From Ceratorhiza oryzae-sativae (Eukaryota; Basidiomycota; Agaricomycetes; Cantharellales; Ceratobasidiaceae): DNA of 64,000 bases. This document shows, piece by piece, positions 46,061 through 58,331 of this stretch; the stretch's first letter is position 1; each line of letters opens with the position of its first letter. The translations under genes and the position numbers were made by a program. A model generated the notes under the pieces. The model was not told the DNA's origin. It saw only the letters and a list, made by a program, of their open reading frames with translations, and made no database searches. Location: contig JARWMV010000006.1 in the NCBI GenBank assembly GCA_030998015.1, positions 1 through 64,000 on the forward strand, given 5' to 3'.

Positions 46061-46316
46061 TATATACATTCTTCAAGCCACATCAAAACAAATGCAACTA
46101 TACTACAAGTCACATCACTAATTGATAGAAGCTGCTGTGGAGCTGCAGAATTTCACATCAAAGTTGAAATACATCTAGGTAAGCAGTCTGGAACATTCTG
46201 TGAGTCATGTGATATATTTGTCCCATAAAAGGAAAGTGTGTTTTGAAAATGTTCTTAAAAATGTAGTAAATTGAGAAAATATTATGTGATGAATATATGC
46301 ATGTCAGGTTGTGACA
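46061..46316 (+). repeat. Degenerate C-type LTR, 3' half
   Basis: Starts TATATACATT and ends GTTGTGACA. It is clearly alignable with the last two thirds of the 377-bp C LTR but with many substitutions. Its 5' half is in the inverted segment at 24373-24440. Confidence 0.75.
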
Positions 46317-47020
46317 CCCAGAGCAGCTTCATGGCTGTATTTATACTCCTCTATGTACATGATCACATAAGCATACATGATTTGGTATCAGTCAGCACAA
46401 ATGGCAGATCAGTAAGCAAAGTGAAGGGAGTGAGTCAGCATGAATGGTGGATCAGTAAGCAGGTGATTGGCAGCTATTAATCCCTTTAGCCACATGACTA
46501 ACACACCATCAGTGGCTGATTGATCACATCATGTCATGAGCCATGATCAAGGTCTTGTGGCTAACCATCATTTTCTTCCTTTGTGTTCCATTTTTGTCTT
46601 GTGGCTTGACCACCTCCACTTGCTTACTGAGCAACATCCTATTCTTAGCCTCTTGCTGACTGATCTCTGCCATTGACCTTACTCATCCCACTATTATTAG
46701 TTACTTGCTGACTGATGGATGTACTATTATTAGTAACAGGCTTAGTGATCACTGCCATTCCTTCTTACTCAGCCTGCATGTACACTTAGTCACTCCCTTG
46801 GTTAGAATAGTATAAAAGCAAGGAGAGCCAGCTGGTCTTCTGCAGCTTGCTCTACCTTGTCAATTCCCCTCTAAAGCATCCAGTGTGAAGAACAGTCCCT
46901 AGCTGACCTATTAGCTTAAGTAATGGCTAGAAGGGTCTTGAGTCAAGGCCACATCACAAACCCCAGCACTAAGTGTCTGACTTAGCTGCTGTCTGCAGTA
47001 GCTTACTCAGCAACAGGTGT
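46317..47020. other. CpG-poor unassigned repeat-like DNA
   Basis: No coding sequence. A TGTGACACCC...CACATCACA span (about 46310-46958) could be another decayed LTR, but I found no target-site duplication. Confidence 0.35.
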
Positions 47021-47556
47021 TGTCATGACCCAACATCATGAACACAATTTATTATATTTTACTTTCATTTTCATCTTTTTATATATTTTTCTCTAAGTCA
47101 GGTTTATTCTATTTTTTACAATATATGTGTCATCACATTATGTAATAGTGCCATGGTGCTTATTTTAATGTTTTCCATCTCAGCTCACTCTAGTACTGTA
47201 CTTGTCTCATCTCAGTCATTCTCTTGCAGTTGTATATCACCTCTGTGCTGTATGAGAACTTGTACATGGTAGTTAGCTGAATACATAAGGGAGAGTCTGA
47301 GAGCCTTAAGCCTCAGAACTTGACCTCCTGTTGAACATCCCCTTCTACCTGTGTGGTCATCAAGCCTAGCAGTTCCTGCCCAGACCTCTTTAGGTCAAGC
47401 ACATCTCTGAACCCCCTCTGCATGTTGTCACACTCCATCCCCTCACTGCACATCCATCCTTAGACATTGTGGTTTGACCTTTGGCTGTTATAACCTATAG
47501 GTCTGCCTTCACCTCACAAGCATTAGGTGTTGTTGTTCAGGTTGTTGGCTCTGACA
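47021..47556 (+). repeat. Diverged LTR-G copy
   Basis: TGTCATGACC...GGCTCTGACA, 536 bp. It aligns with 33051-33571 (reverse strand), most clearly in the shared block from GGGAGAGTCTGAGAGCC to CTCAGAACT. No clear target-site duplication. Confidence 0.75.
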
Positions 47557-48235
47557 TGTGGGGCATTCAGGTAGAACTACAGGTCAGCATTGGGGCCTGG
47601 AGGTCACCTGTGGGCTTGACCTTCTTCTGGGCTATCAAGAGACCAGAGCAAGTCCTAATGTAGTAATATGAGCTGCATATATGCAAATTTCAAATTTGTG
47701 AAATTTTAGTAGCAGGTGTGGCTATGTGTGGCTATTCAAACATGCATTCAGAATCCAAATTAGGCTTAAAATGAGTGAGAAAATGGCAAAATACTTTCCA
47801 GGACCCAAGTCTTTTGATGGGTGAGGCTGTGCAACTGTGACTCTTTGGCTCTTTGGATACTTGCAGCTTAGCTCACTGGATCTTTGGGCTCAATGTGTCT
47901 CAATATTGTGGCACCAAAGAGTATGACTCTTGGGGGCTCATTATTGAAACACCAGGATCTATTCTCAAAAACCTCTATATAGTGACTTTTGAGCCCACTG
48001 GTTCCCCCTGATGAAGTTGGGGTTCAGCTCATGGATGAATCCATCAGCAATGGGTCAAGTACTTCATATTACTTGGAGATCTCATTGGTGCATACTCTAT
48101 GGGGCTGGGGGGCATTATGAAGGAGCTGTGTGACTTAAGTAACCGTGGTATTGGCAATTCTCCTCGTGATGTGCTGTCACGTGATGACGCGTCTCGCCGT
48201 TGGATGCACATCGTGTCTTGTAACCGACAACCATC
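47557..48235. other. CpG-poor DNA up to the SMC4 start
   Basis: No gene or recognised repeat. CpG frequency rises abruptly at about 48165, so transposon-derived DNA appears to reach within about 70 bp of the SMC4 ATG. Confidence 0.4.
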
Positions 48236-51200
48236 ATGCCTCCTCGACGAGCGACTAGGGCGTCTGCTGAGCCTTACGCTGCAGCGAAAGCACCAGCCAA
48301 ACCGCGAAAGGCGCCTAAAGCCGAACCGATTTTGGTCGAGGACGAGTCGGAGTCGGATGGAATCGAGGAAATTGCTCCGCCACCTAAACCAGCAGCGCGG
48401 CGTGGTCGGCTACCCAAGTCTGCGGTAAAGGAAGAGGAAAACGAGTTCGAGGAGGCCCCGCCTGCCAAGGCGAAGGGAAAGGCAAAGGCGAGTACGGTCG
48501 TCCCGGCCAAGCGCCGTTCCAACAAGCACGTCGTGGGCGAGCAGAGCGACAAAGAAAATACCGCAGGGGAGATGACACCAGTCGAAGATGCTCCAAGGCG
48601 AACTGTCCGTCGTACATCGAGGCAGCCTTCCGTTTCGAGGTCTACAACGTCAAAACCGACCGCTCGGAAGGTCTCTGGCGGGAGGAGGAAACGAGGGGAA
48701 GACGAAGAAGAGGAGGAGGCTCACGGGGAACGACCGATTAAACGTGCCTCGATCAAGGAGGAGCCGGAGCCCCAATCCGAGCCCGAGCAGCGTGAACCCA
48801 AATCTGAGGTTGATGAACTTGAGAATGACAAGGACGCTGCGCTGTTGCCTACCCCTCCTCCTCCCGAATCACCTGCAGAAAAAGAATCAGCTACACCTGA
48901 ACCTCCCACGCCAAAGCCCGCCTCAAAGATCAAAGGAAAAGGGAAAGCCGTCGACAGCGATGCGCCAGCCAACAGCAAGACACCCGGAGATGTGAGCTCT
49001 ACACCATCCCGACCCTCGGCCTCTCGACCGTCCGTACCCTCGTCGGAATCCAAACCTCAGTCTAAAATTTCCCAGTCGAAATCTGCCTCCCAGCCCAAAT
49101 CTCAATCTCACCGAAACGCCATCCCAGAGTCGGATACAGAGGAGGAAGAACGGGATCTTTTGGCTGAAGCCGCTGCCACACCTCTCAGGCCTAGGCTTGG
49201 GGCCCGAGAGTCAATGTCTATGAGCGCGGCTCAAATGCAACAGCTCAGCTCTCAAGGCAAGCACACCTTCTGGCACTTGTAGTTCATCATCTGACATCTG
49301 GGGCGAATTTAGCTGATCAGACCGTCCCCGAGGAGCCCAAAGGACCCAAGAAGCGGCTGGTCATTCACAAGATTGCTCTCGTAAACTTCAAGAGCTATGC
49401 TGGACGACAGGAAATTGGACCTTTCCACAAGGTACGCTCTTCCTTTCACATTGTCACTGTGCACGCCGCCGATTGAAAATCTCTGTAGTCCTTTTCAGCT
49501 ATCGTTGGCCCTAATGGGTCCGGGAAATCGAACACGATCGACGCGCTGCTTTTTGTCTTTGGTTATCGCGCTTCGAAAATGCGACAGGGCAAGCTCTCCG
49601 AACTGATCCACAATTCTGCCGAGTGGCCCGACTTTAACATGTGTTCCGTCGAGGTTTGGTTCCGTGAGATTATCGATTTGGTGCGCCTTGCTTGGTATCA
49701 CCGCATTAATGTGTATTCGAACCAAGTTTGAACTCAGCCCGGTGACGCATACCAAGTCGTTCCCAACTCACGCCTCATCGTTTCACGCACGGCCTACAAG
49801 AACAACAAGTCCGAGTATACGATCAACGCGAGACCTAGCAACTATAGCGAAGTCACGTCGCTTCTCAAGTCTCGTGGAATCGACTTGGACCACAAGCGAT
49901 TCTTGATCCTGCAGGCGGGTTTCAGTCCTATCATACCTTGCTGGCATATCAACTCATGCTCCTAAATAGGGCGAAGTTGAATCTATTGCCCAGATGAAGG
50001 CGAAAGCATCCAACGAGCACGAAGACGGTCTTTTGGAATATCTCGAAGATATCATTGGAACTTCAAAATACAAAGAAGCGATCGAGGAAGCTCTGCAAGA
50101 AACCGACCGACTCGCGGACGAGCGAAACGAAAAGATGTCCCGGTTGAAGATTGTAGAAAAGGAAAAGGCGAAATTGGAGGTGCGTCCGATTTTTATTTTA
50201 TTCGGGGGGTGGGGGGAATCCGCCTCCAGGAAGTATTGGTTTAACGTGGCGTGAAATAGGACCAGAAACTAGAAACCGAGAGATTCTTGAGGGTCCAAAA
50301 CGACTGGGTCCGGGCGCAGAGTATGATTTGGCAGTATAATATGTACAAGTGTCAACAAAACGTGGAGGCGACAAAAGAGCACATTGTAAGAATAGCAGCA
50401 TTGCTTGGCATGCGTTTAACAATCTCACGAATCTGACTCCTATAGGCCAATCTGAGGGAAGAGCTCGAAGCGGAAACGGCTGCCAACGCGGAGCACATTC
50501 GTCTGGCGGAGGAGTTGGAAGCCAAGTATGCCGAGCAACGTGAGGCGTTCCAGCAGCTAGAAACCTCGCTCGCAGAGGTCACGAAATCCCTCAAGGCGCA
50601 GACCAAGATCGAGGTCGGCCTGGAGGAGAAGCGCAAGCACGTCAAGAGCAAGCAGAAGAAACTCCAAAAGGGGATTGCGGATGTGGGCATTTGTTGTTTC
50701 TCAGCTCTAGGCGATGACTTATTTCGCTTTCGTAGGATAAGCATGCCCAACTCGAGGCAGAGTCGGCCCTTGTAAACTTTACGGAGCAGATCGGAAAGTC
50801 GACGGAAGAGTTGGCAAAGCTTGAGAAAAGCTTGCTCGTTGAGGAGAAGGAGCTCGAAGTGATTGCTACTAGCCTAAAAGGTAGCCCTTCGCTTATACTA
50901 TCTTACACATAGCTGATCTTCTTGGACTGCAGGCAAGACGCAAGTTTTCCACGACAAGATCCAAGCCAAGCAAGCAGAGCTAGCCCCTTGGGAACAAAAG
51001 ATTAGCCAACAGGAGGGATCTCTTGGGGTCATGACAAGCGAGCGCGATGCTCTGGTCAACAAAGGAAAAACAGCTTCTCAGGCCGTCGAAAACGCTGCTG
51101 CGTCACTCCAGGAGCTCAAGGATGCGCACGAGGTCAAGGTGGGTGGGATACCCGTATTCTAATCACCCCACGCTAACGTATCATTCGTTTTTAGGAAACC

Positions 51201-54166
51201 GAACTCGAAACCGCCAAATCGGAGCGCACAAAGCAACGCAAAGAACTCCAGGATGCCGAGAAGACGCTTCACACGATGGGCGCTCGTGTTCAACAGCTGA
51301 AACAGACTGCTAGCGAAAGTCGGAACAAGAAGGACGAGGCTAAAGCGTCCAACTCTCAGAATACTTCGCAGGGCGCCGTCCTTGATACCCTCATGAAGCT
51401 GAAGAGTGCTGGTCGGCTTCAAGGATTCTATGTAAGCGTGCTATCAACGATGTTGACGGTTGACTAATTCGATACAGGGTCGATTGGGGAGCCTAGGGAC
51501 GATTCCAGACAAGTACGACGCTGCGGTTACGACGGCGGCGGGTGCGCTAAACAATTTGGTCGTCGACACGGTCGAACAAGCCCAGGCCTGTATCGATCAT
51601 CTACGCAGGTCAAACGCCGGACGCGCCAACTTTTTCGTTTTGCAAAAGCTCAACATCAACCCTCGGAGTATGGAGCCCATTCAGACCCCGAACGGCGCGC
51701 CACGTCTCTTTGATCTTATCACGCCCAGGGAGGATAAATTCAGACCGGCGTTTTATATGGCCTTGCGGGATACTCTCGTGACGGATACCCTTGAACAGGC
51801 AGAGAAAACTGCATACTCGGGTGCCAAGAGATGGCGCGTCGTTACCCTCAACGGACAGTTGATCGACCTGAGCGGCACAATGTCCGGCGGTGGCAACCGG
51901 GTCAGCCGAGGCGGAATGTCATCCAAACTGGCTGCCGGTCAGGTCTCTGCCGAGACGATTCGAGAATACGAAAAGGAGAGTGAGCACGCAGAGCAAGAGT
52001 ATGCGAATGCTCTGTCTGAAATGCGCGCCTATGAGCGTCGGGTCGATGAGTTGAAAAGGCGTACGCCCGAGATGGATACCACAATCCGGAAGTTGGAGAT
52101 GGATATTCAAGGATTCGAGGCGAGAATCAAGGACGCCGAAAAAAGCCTTCGTAATCTTCAGTGAGTCGCGTTTCCTTTGTGAAATGTCTGTTTATAAATA
52201 TTCTATAGGAACGAGAGTAAACCCAATGCGGCTGACGTCAAACGGATTGCTACCCTCGAGAAAAACATCGCATCCACGGAGGCCGAGTTGGAGAAGCTGC
52301 GTGCCAAGGCGGCCGTCTATCAAAAGGATATCAACGACCTCCAAGAAAAAATTCTCGAGGTTGGAGGTGTCAGACTTCGTGCTCAACGTTCCAAGGTCGA
52401 GGATATCAAGGCCATGATTCAACTGGCCAACGACCAAATTGTCAAAGCCGAAAGTGGGAAGACGAGGAGCGAAAAGGAATCGAAGAAATATATAAAATCG
52501 ATCGAAGCAAACGAGAGTGCGCTAGAAGAGACAGAGGCCGAGATGGCAACGCTAGATGCGGAACTTCAGGCCTGCCAGGCAGGGATAGAACAACTGCAAG
52601 CTGGTGTGGCTGAAGCCGAAGAGGCCAAGGAATCGTATGATGATAATCTAAAGGACCTCAAGAAGGAACTGGATGAGAAACTCAAGTTTGCTCAAGCTTT
52701 CAGGGCTAAGGAGGTACGTGCCGCATTCCCAGAAATTTAGAGACTGTCTAATATGTCCCGAGTAGCAAGACCTAAACCAGCAAATTTCAGAGTCTGAAAA
52801 GGAACTCAAATCACACAAGCACAAGCGGAAGGAGTATGCTCAGTTGCACTCGAAGCTAAAGCTCGAAGAAGTGGAGTGCGTCGCCAAATACCTTGCTTTT
52901 CCCGTACTAATTCTCTCCCAAAGTGACGATGACTATGAGGAGGAAGACAAGCCCGAAGGAGCTGCGCCTCAAGCCGTCGAGCAAGCCGCCGACACTCAAA
53001 TCAACGATGACGGGGGAATGGACGATATCAAGCCCAAGATCAAGGATGACCCCGACGGTTCGGGTAAGAAATCGAATAAACATGATCCTATGGAGTTGCG
53101 GATCTACTCGGACGAGGAACTCGCGGCAATGCAACGTGAACGGCTTATACACGACCTTGCGATATTAGAAGGTACGTTAGCCTATCGCAACTCGCTCAAA
53201 CATGTGGATCTTAACCTCGCTGAGTGACTAATAGACGAGATGTCCAAACTCACGCCAAACTTGGATGTTCTCAAGGAATATCGGCGACGTGAAGCAGAAT
53301 ATCTTGAACGCGCAAAGGAGTTCGACAAAGTTACCAAGCAGCGTGATGAGCAAAAAGCCAAATACGAGGAACTCCGGAAACGGCGATTAGATGAGTTCAT
53401 GACAGGGTTTAACATCATTTCATCCAAACTGAAGGAAATGTATCAGGTGTGTCCCCTTGCGACTCCGATAATTCGCACGTCGGGCTAATCATACCAAAGA
53501 TGATCACTCTTGGGGGCAACGCTGAGCTAGATCTTGTGGACTCCATGGACCCGTTCTCCGAAGGTGTCAACTTTAGCGTAATGCCCCCGAAAAAGAGTTG
53601 GAAAAATATCTCAAACCTATCAGGTGGAGAAAAGGTGGGAAAACAAATATCCAAGCGACTCGCTGAGGTTCGCTAAATGTCGAGGTGCAGACTTTGAGTT
53701 CGCTGGCGCTGGTCTTTGCACTGCATGTCTTCAAGGTACACCAACCTTCACTTGTCTGGAGAGCTAAGCTGATGTCATCGCCGACTAGCCCACGCCGCTT
53801 TATTTCATGGACGAAATTGATGCAGCGCTTGACTTCCGAAATGTGTCGATCGTGGCCAATTACATCAAGGATCGTACGAAAGATGCGCAATTTATTATCA
53901 TCTCCCTCCGGTATGTCGAGTGGGCGTGCCCTCGTTATACGTTCCGCGCTCAATGATGTACCCCAGAAACGATATGTTTGAGCTGAGCCACAGATTGGTT
54001 GGAATCTATAAGACTGCAAACGCGACGCGCAGTAAGCCTGTTCCGTGCTCCTGAGGACGCTCACAATACTGAATTCACTTGATTGTGCACAGGTATATGC
54101 ATCGACAATAAACCGCTTCTGACTGCGCCGGCCGCCAGCACTCAAAATATTGTTGTACAGGCTTAG
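48236..54166 (+). CDS. SMC4: SMC4, condensin core subunit
   Basis: A large multi-exon gene. Residues 1 to about 350 form a low-complexity basic/acidic tail (Pro, Ser, Lys, Glu), as SMC4 proteins have before the ATPase head. The first intron (49257-49312) has a GC donor (AAG|GCAAGC). Then the head: IHKIALVNFKSYAG, Walker A VGPNGSGKSN and MRQGKLSELIH. Long coiled coils flank a hinge (GRLGSLGTIPDKYD to SGTMSGGGNR). The C-terminal head has the ABC signature LSGGEKTLSSLALVFALH, Walker B PLYFMDEIDAALD and ISLRNDMFELSHRLVGIYKT, with a stop at 54164. It pairs with SMC2 in condensin to compact mitotic chromosomes by ATP-driven loop extrusion. The frame is consistent through every junction checked. Confidence 0.95.
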
Positions 54167-54245
54167 TATTGCGTCATCATTACGCGTTTCTTGTGTTTGT
54201 GTAACTATTTGTCTACTTTGCTTCACTATCGCATACCTCTGGGAA

Positions 54246-55963
54246 TTACGTGACGTTGGCTGAGAACATCGAGACAAGCCCGGAGAGTGTCTCTAGGTCG
54301 CCCTGGACCAAAGATTGTCTCACATCTGGGTGGTTTGAAGGCAAGACAAGCGCGCATCCTTCTTCAAAGTACGCGTGATGCAGTAGGTCGGCCGCCGCGT
54401 TAGTGCGTGATTCAGGGGGATAACGAACAAGCTGTTCAATAAAATGGACGGCGTTCTCGCGGTCGGATTCAAGGCAAGTTCCGATTGATGGATCATCCGA
54501 TGACAGATGGCTGGGTGGAAGATTGGGGAGCAGCGGCTTCAGTGGCCGAGGCGACACAGGATTGAACACCAACGCTGACGCGGCTGGCAGGGACTTGAAT
54601 CCCTAAATTTAGCGTACCTAGTGATTCATACTTGTTTGCTAAGCGAGAGCTGACTTACCGGCCACGAGGAATCGGTAGGGGTGCCTAAAAGCTTGAAGAT
54701 ACTCGCGATGAGACCTATCTCACCACGAGTGGAGTCAAAAAGCGAGATCCTGTGCCATGTACCACCGGCGCTAGTGTCCACATCGAGCGAGCCGAAAGGG
54801 AGAGTTGGGTTTGGATCGGGCGAGGATTTGTTTATTGAGTTGGAAGCAGCGACTGCGCCTTCAGGAATCAACGCATCCCAGTCAAATTCACGGAGTTCCG
54901 AGCCGACCTCTTTTGGCTTGAAGGCCAAAGATGTGAAGAATCCGGAGGTCAGCACGCCGAGGCTCCACAGGTCGACGGCATGAGCGTTATAGCGGCGGGG
55001 CGCAAACAGGAGTTCAAGCGCTCGATAGGGCCTGTTGCCAATTACACACAAATGAGTACGCGGGAGAAAGGGGGGTGGGATAGTACAGTTGTGCATACCC
55101 GCTCGAGACCTGGCAGCACATGTTTTCGGGAGTTTCGTCCCACTCAGGTTTGGGTGCGTCAGAGAAGCCATTCAAGCGCCCATTACCGTGGAGGCCACGA
55201 GGTCCCTGGAATGATGCACCGTGGCCCCTTGGTCGGTCTTCCCAGGATATGCCAAAGTCAATGAGTTTGATGGCCCCGTCGGATGAGACAAGAATATTTG
55301 AGGGCTTGAGGTCACGGTGAGCTATTGGCTCGTGCTCTTGTGAGTGCGCGTGTAAGTATGCGAGGGCAGAAGTAATCTGGTACAGGAAGGATTTAGCCAG
55401 GGAAGAATATTGCAGTGCTTTTTTGGCCATCGGTCGAGGAACGTTGGGCGCCTGTTGGGGTACGGGAAAGGGGGAACAGTTGGGGTTTTCCAGAAGGTGA
55501 TTAAGTGTCAGGGGGATAAACGGCATCGTAATTTGATAGATTTTTTGTTGATGAGAGTAGAACGCTTCGAGTAATTCGATGATCTGTCTGGACGAGGTCT
55601 TTCCAATATTCCCTTTTAGTGTAATGGGATAGCTCACGTTGAAATGGTCTAACCGAGCCAGGATGTCGATCTCGGATCTGATATCGTGAGGCTCTAAGCG
55701 AGCGTTCTTGAACGCAGATACCAATTTTACTGCCCGAAGCTCGGTTCCGGTCGCCGTCTGGTGGGCGGAAATGTTATCGTTGGTGATGTCGATCTTGTAG
55801 ATCGTTGCATGGATGCCTTCCGTGAAAATCTAATAATTCGGAAACCCACTTATGAGTTCTTCAAACCGTTTTCCAGGATTATTGCACCCACCGCAGCATC
55901 ATCGTAAGCTCCGAACCCGGAAAGCGTGGAAGAAGAATCTTCATCTTCGGAATTGAAGTACAT
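54246..55963 (-). CDS. CDK-type (CMGC) protein kinase, CAK1-like
   Basis: Minus-strand gene with at least four exons, starting at 55963 (MYFNSEDED), and a first intron with a TTAG acceptor near 55830. Kinase features: Gly-loop-like [19 protein letters not shown] (VAIK Lys), HRDLKPSN catalytic loop, DFGIS, and a long insert in the activation segment before CCQVSSG and the subdomain VIII motif YRALEL. That last motif normally reads APE and is ALE here. DLWSLGV follows. The C-lobe has a long acidic insert and is separated by an intron from a C-terminal exon (54604-54246). The layout resembles fungal CDK-activating kinases of the Cak1/Csk1 type, which phosphorylate the CDK T-loop; this is an inference. 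It converges on SMC4 with 79 bp between the stops. Confidence 0.82.
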
Positions 55964-57040
55964 ACTGGCTCGGCCAGAAGTTGGGTTTGCACTGTGGAAT
56001 CAGGTAGCTTTCCCCCTGGTGTTCGAGTTGACTGGCCTTACATGGTAGATCAGCCGGTTAGCTCGTGGCAGGTGAAAACAAAGGGGAGCATAGCGCTGGG
56101 CGGTAGTTGTGAAGGAGAACGTGTGACAAATTTCCATGGGAAAGACAACCATCACAACCCCTGGGTCCGTGGTCGGAGCGGCCCTGCTAATAATATCGTT
56201 CATTGGATATGTCATCAGTGCTCTCGGAGACCTCGATTTGCCTCGGCCCCCACCAAGATATTAGCCATTGTGGGCCAAAATTCACGCCATAGCCCCGACA
56301 CCGCTTAGCCGCAACCGATGGGAACCCCTATCCGTTTAGTACTGTATCCTAGATGTCTTCGTCTCATCCACTCCTCTTATTACGGAAAACTACCCGCCAT
56401 TGAAGCCTGGGAGCTCTGGGTCACACCATGTCGACTTGGGCTGAAACATAAAAGCTCTCCGATCCGTGACCAAACAATGTTGTAGCTGGCTGTGCTCGTC
56501 AAAGCACGCTTGTTCATCTGCTCACTATGAAGCCTGCCCGAAATTCGCACAGCCCGAACTTCAACTACCTAGGCTGTGGCTGATCGACCCCCGTCTATTC
56601 ATTTCAGAAGGAAACCTGCTCCTCATCTTGTTGCTACGCTCGGCTATCGCCCGCTCACAACTGTGGCCTGGCGAACCGCGCACCGACACCGCTGAAAACA
56701 AGCTTTCTCGGTCTTTTAGCCGCCATGATTATTATAGTGACCATGGAGACTTCGCTCCACCCCGCGTTTACCATTTCAAGCCACCCTTGCTACTTAGCGT
56801 CCCCCTTTTGCATTTGATCCAGTATATCGAGTCATATTATCCCAATGACTAGGGTGATTAATCCGCTACTTTGCAAAGGCCGGGTTGAAGCTGGTCCACC
56901 GTTCGTCGTTTGGGCATTGCGTTGTGGTAACCTCAGCGCAGTCGCTCCGATCTGAGGCGGGTTTCACCTTCCGAAGCGCGCCCCAACCAAACGTATATAT
57001 GCTGTCCCTCGATTGATGCGAGCCACCTCCCATAGCTATC
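55964..57040. other. Intergenic, nothing recognised
   Basis: Divergent promoter region between the kinase and the acetyltransferase. A 128-codon open stretch (56466-56852, plus) has no domain and I do not call it. Confidence 0.5.
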
Positions 57041-58331
57041 ATGCCTTCGCTTGGTAACCTTGCGCCAACCTCTCAAGTCTGCATCCACACGACTGCGGCA
57101 GACTTTCTTGAAGCCACCGAATATATCCTAGTCGAACAAGAACGTCGATCTAACTTGATACTGGCACACGCACTTGCTAGATCTACATGGGAAGGCGTTC
57201 ACATTGGCCTTGGCGCTTCTGCCGCGACCGTTGGGCGTACTCCACACGAACGTTCTAAAGCTTGGTGGGCGCGTCGTTGGAGTGGGACTCAGCCCGGCTC
57301 TGAGGTCGGTCGCGACTTTTGGGTCACTGTATGGACAGTACAAACTCCTGTCACATCAACTTCCCGTGCCGCCGCACCCAACCTTGGTGCCTTACGACCG
57401 CCTACACTTGACCTGGCCCTCGCGGTTTTCAACTCTGACCCCGTGTTCATATTTACCCCACATTCGCCCATGACACTGACCCGCAACTTTCTTGATCCCC
57501 GTGTTGCCCCACTCGTACAGCAGTTGGCGAAATGCATGCCAGTTGCACGTATGTCGCGCATATTTGCGCTCTTTCCCATAGCAGAGAGCATAGCTGAAGC
57601 TTGGAGCGCATACACTGGAGCACAGCGCACTCCCGAGAGTCAATGCAACGTTTTCTCAACGTATTGCACAGTCGCGACCTTCGCGGGCGTAAAGCATTTA
57701 CCCGAAGGGCATCTCATTGGCTTAGCTGATGCTCGTCACAAAGAACATCTCTCACGCATTTATTATGAGTTCGAGAAAGAGATGGTACGCCTGTCACCCC
57801 ATCACATGCCCAGCGGCCTACCTTAGCTCTCGATCCAGGTCCACCATCCTGTTTCATATGAATTTGCTCGTTCAAGAGTAGATCAAATGATCCAACGTAG
57901 CCAGCTGTGGATATACGAATACCCTGTGCTAGACACCACTTCGACTCGAGTCGAATACTACGAGGTTGCCGCTATCGCTGCACTCACGCGGCATACACCT
58001 GCAGTTGCCGCGCTTTCAACAATCTATACAGTACCACGCTTTCGGGGACATCGGTTCGCCGAACGACTGGTGGGCAGAGTCTGCAACGAGTAAGCCACTC
58101 AGCTATCTCGCATAGCATATGCGCTAACAGGCTACTTACGGTGGCAGCGTGTTTGCGCGCAACAAGTCCGCAGTACTTTTTGTTCCCGGAGGTAACACCG
58201 CCGCCAGCAGCTTGCTTGGTCGTATCGGGTTTTATGGCATGGGGACCCGGGCCACTGCACTGGGAGAAGAAGCAGAGACCTGGCGGGAGATTGGGTTCGT
58301 TGGTGGCATGAGGGTCGCGGGGAGTTGGTAA
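57041..58331 (+). CDS. GNAT-type acetyltransferase-like protein
   Basis: Three exons, 57041-57784, 57839-58089 and 58148-58331, joined in frame by introns of 54 and 58 bp, giving 392 residues. The N-terminal 250 residues form an alpha/beta region of unknown role. The C-terminal third has a GNAT fold pattern: EYYEVAAIAAL strand, VAALSTIYTVPRFRGHRFAERLVGRVC (strand beta4, the R-G-H-R acetyl-CoA loop and helix), then LFVPGGNTAASSLLGRIGFYGMG, the usual N-x-x-A-x-x-L-x-x-x-GF end. It probably transfers an acetyl group from acetyl-CoA to a small molecule or protein. The substrate is unknown. The splice at 57785 removes the in-frame stop at about 57826. Confidence 0.78.

Noticed and set aside
46310..46958. 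Further LTR (TGTGACACCC to CACATCACA)
   Set aside because: Only the end dinucleotides fit; no target-site duplication or second copy seen.
48274..49053. Minus-strand open frames inside the SMC4 N-terminal region
   Set aside because: Antisense shadows of a biased low-complexity coding region.
56466..56852. Plus-strand open frame of 128 codons
   Set aside because: No domain, lies in a divergent promoter region, likely chance.
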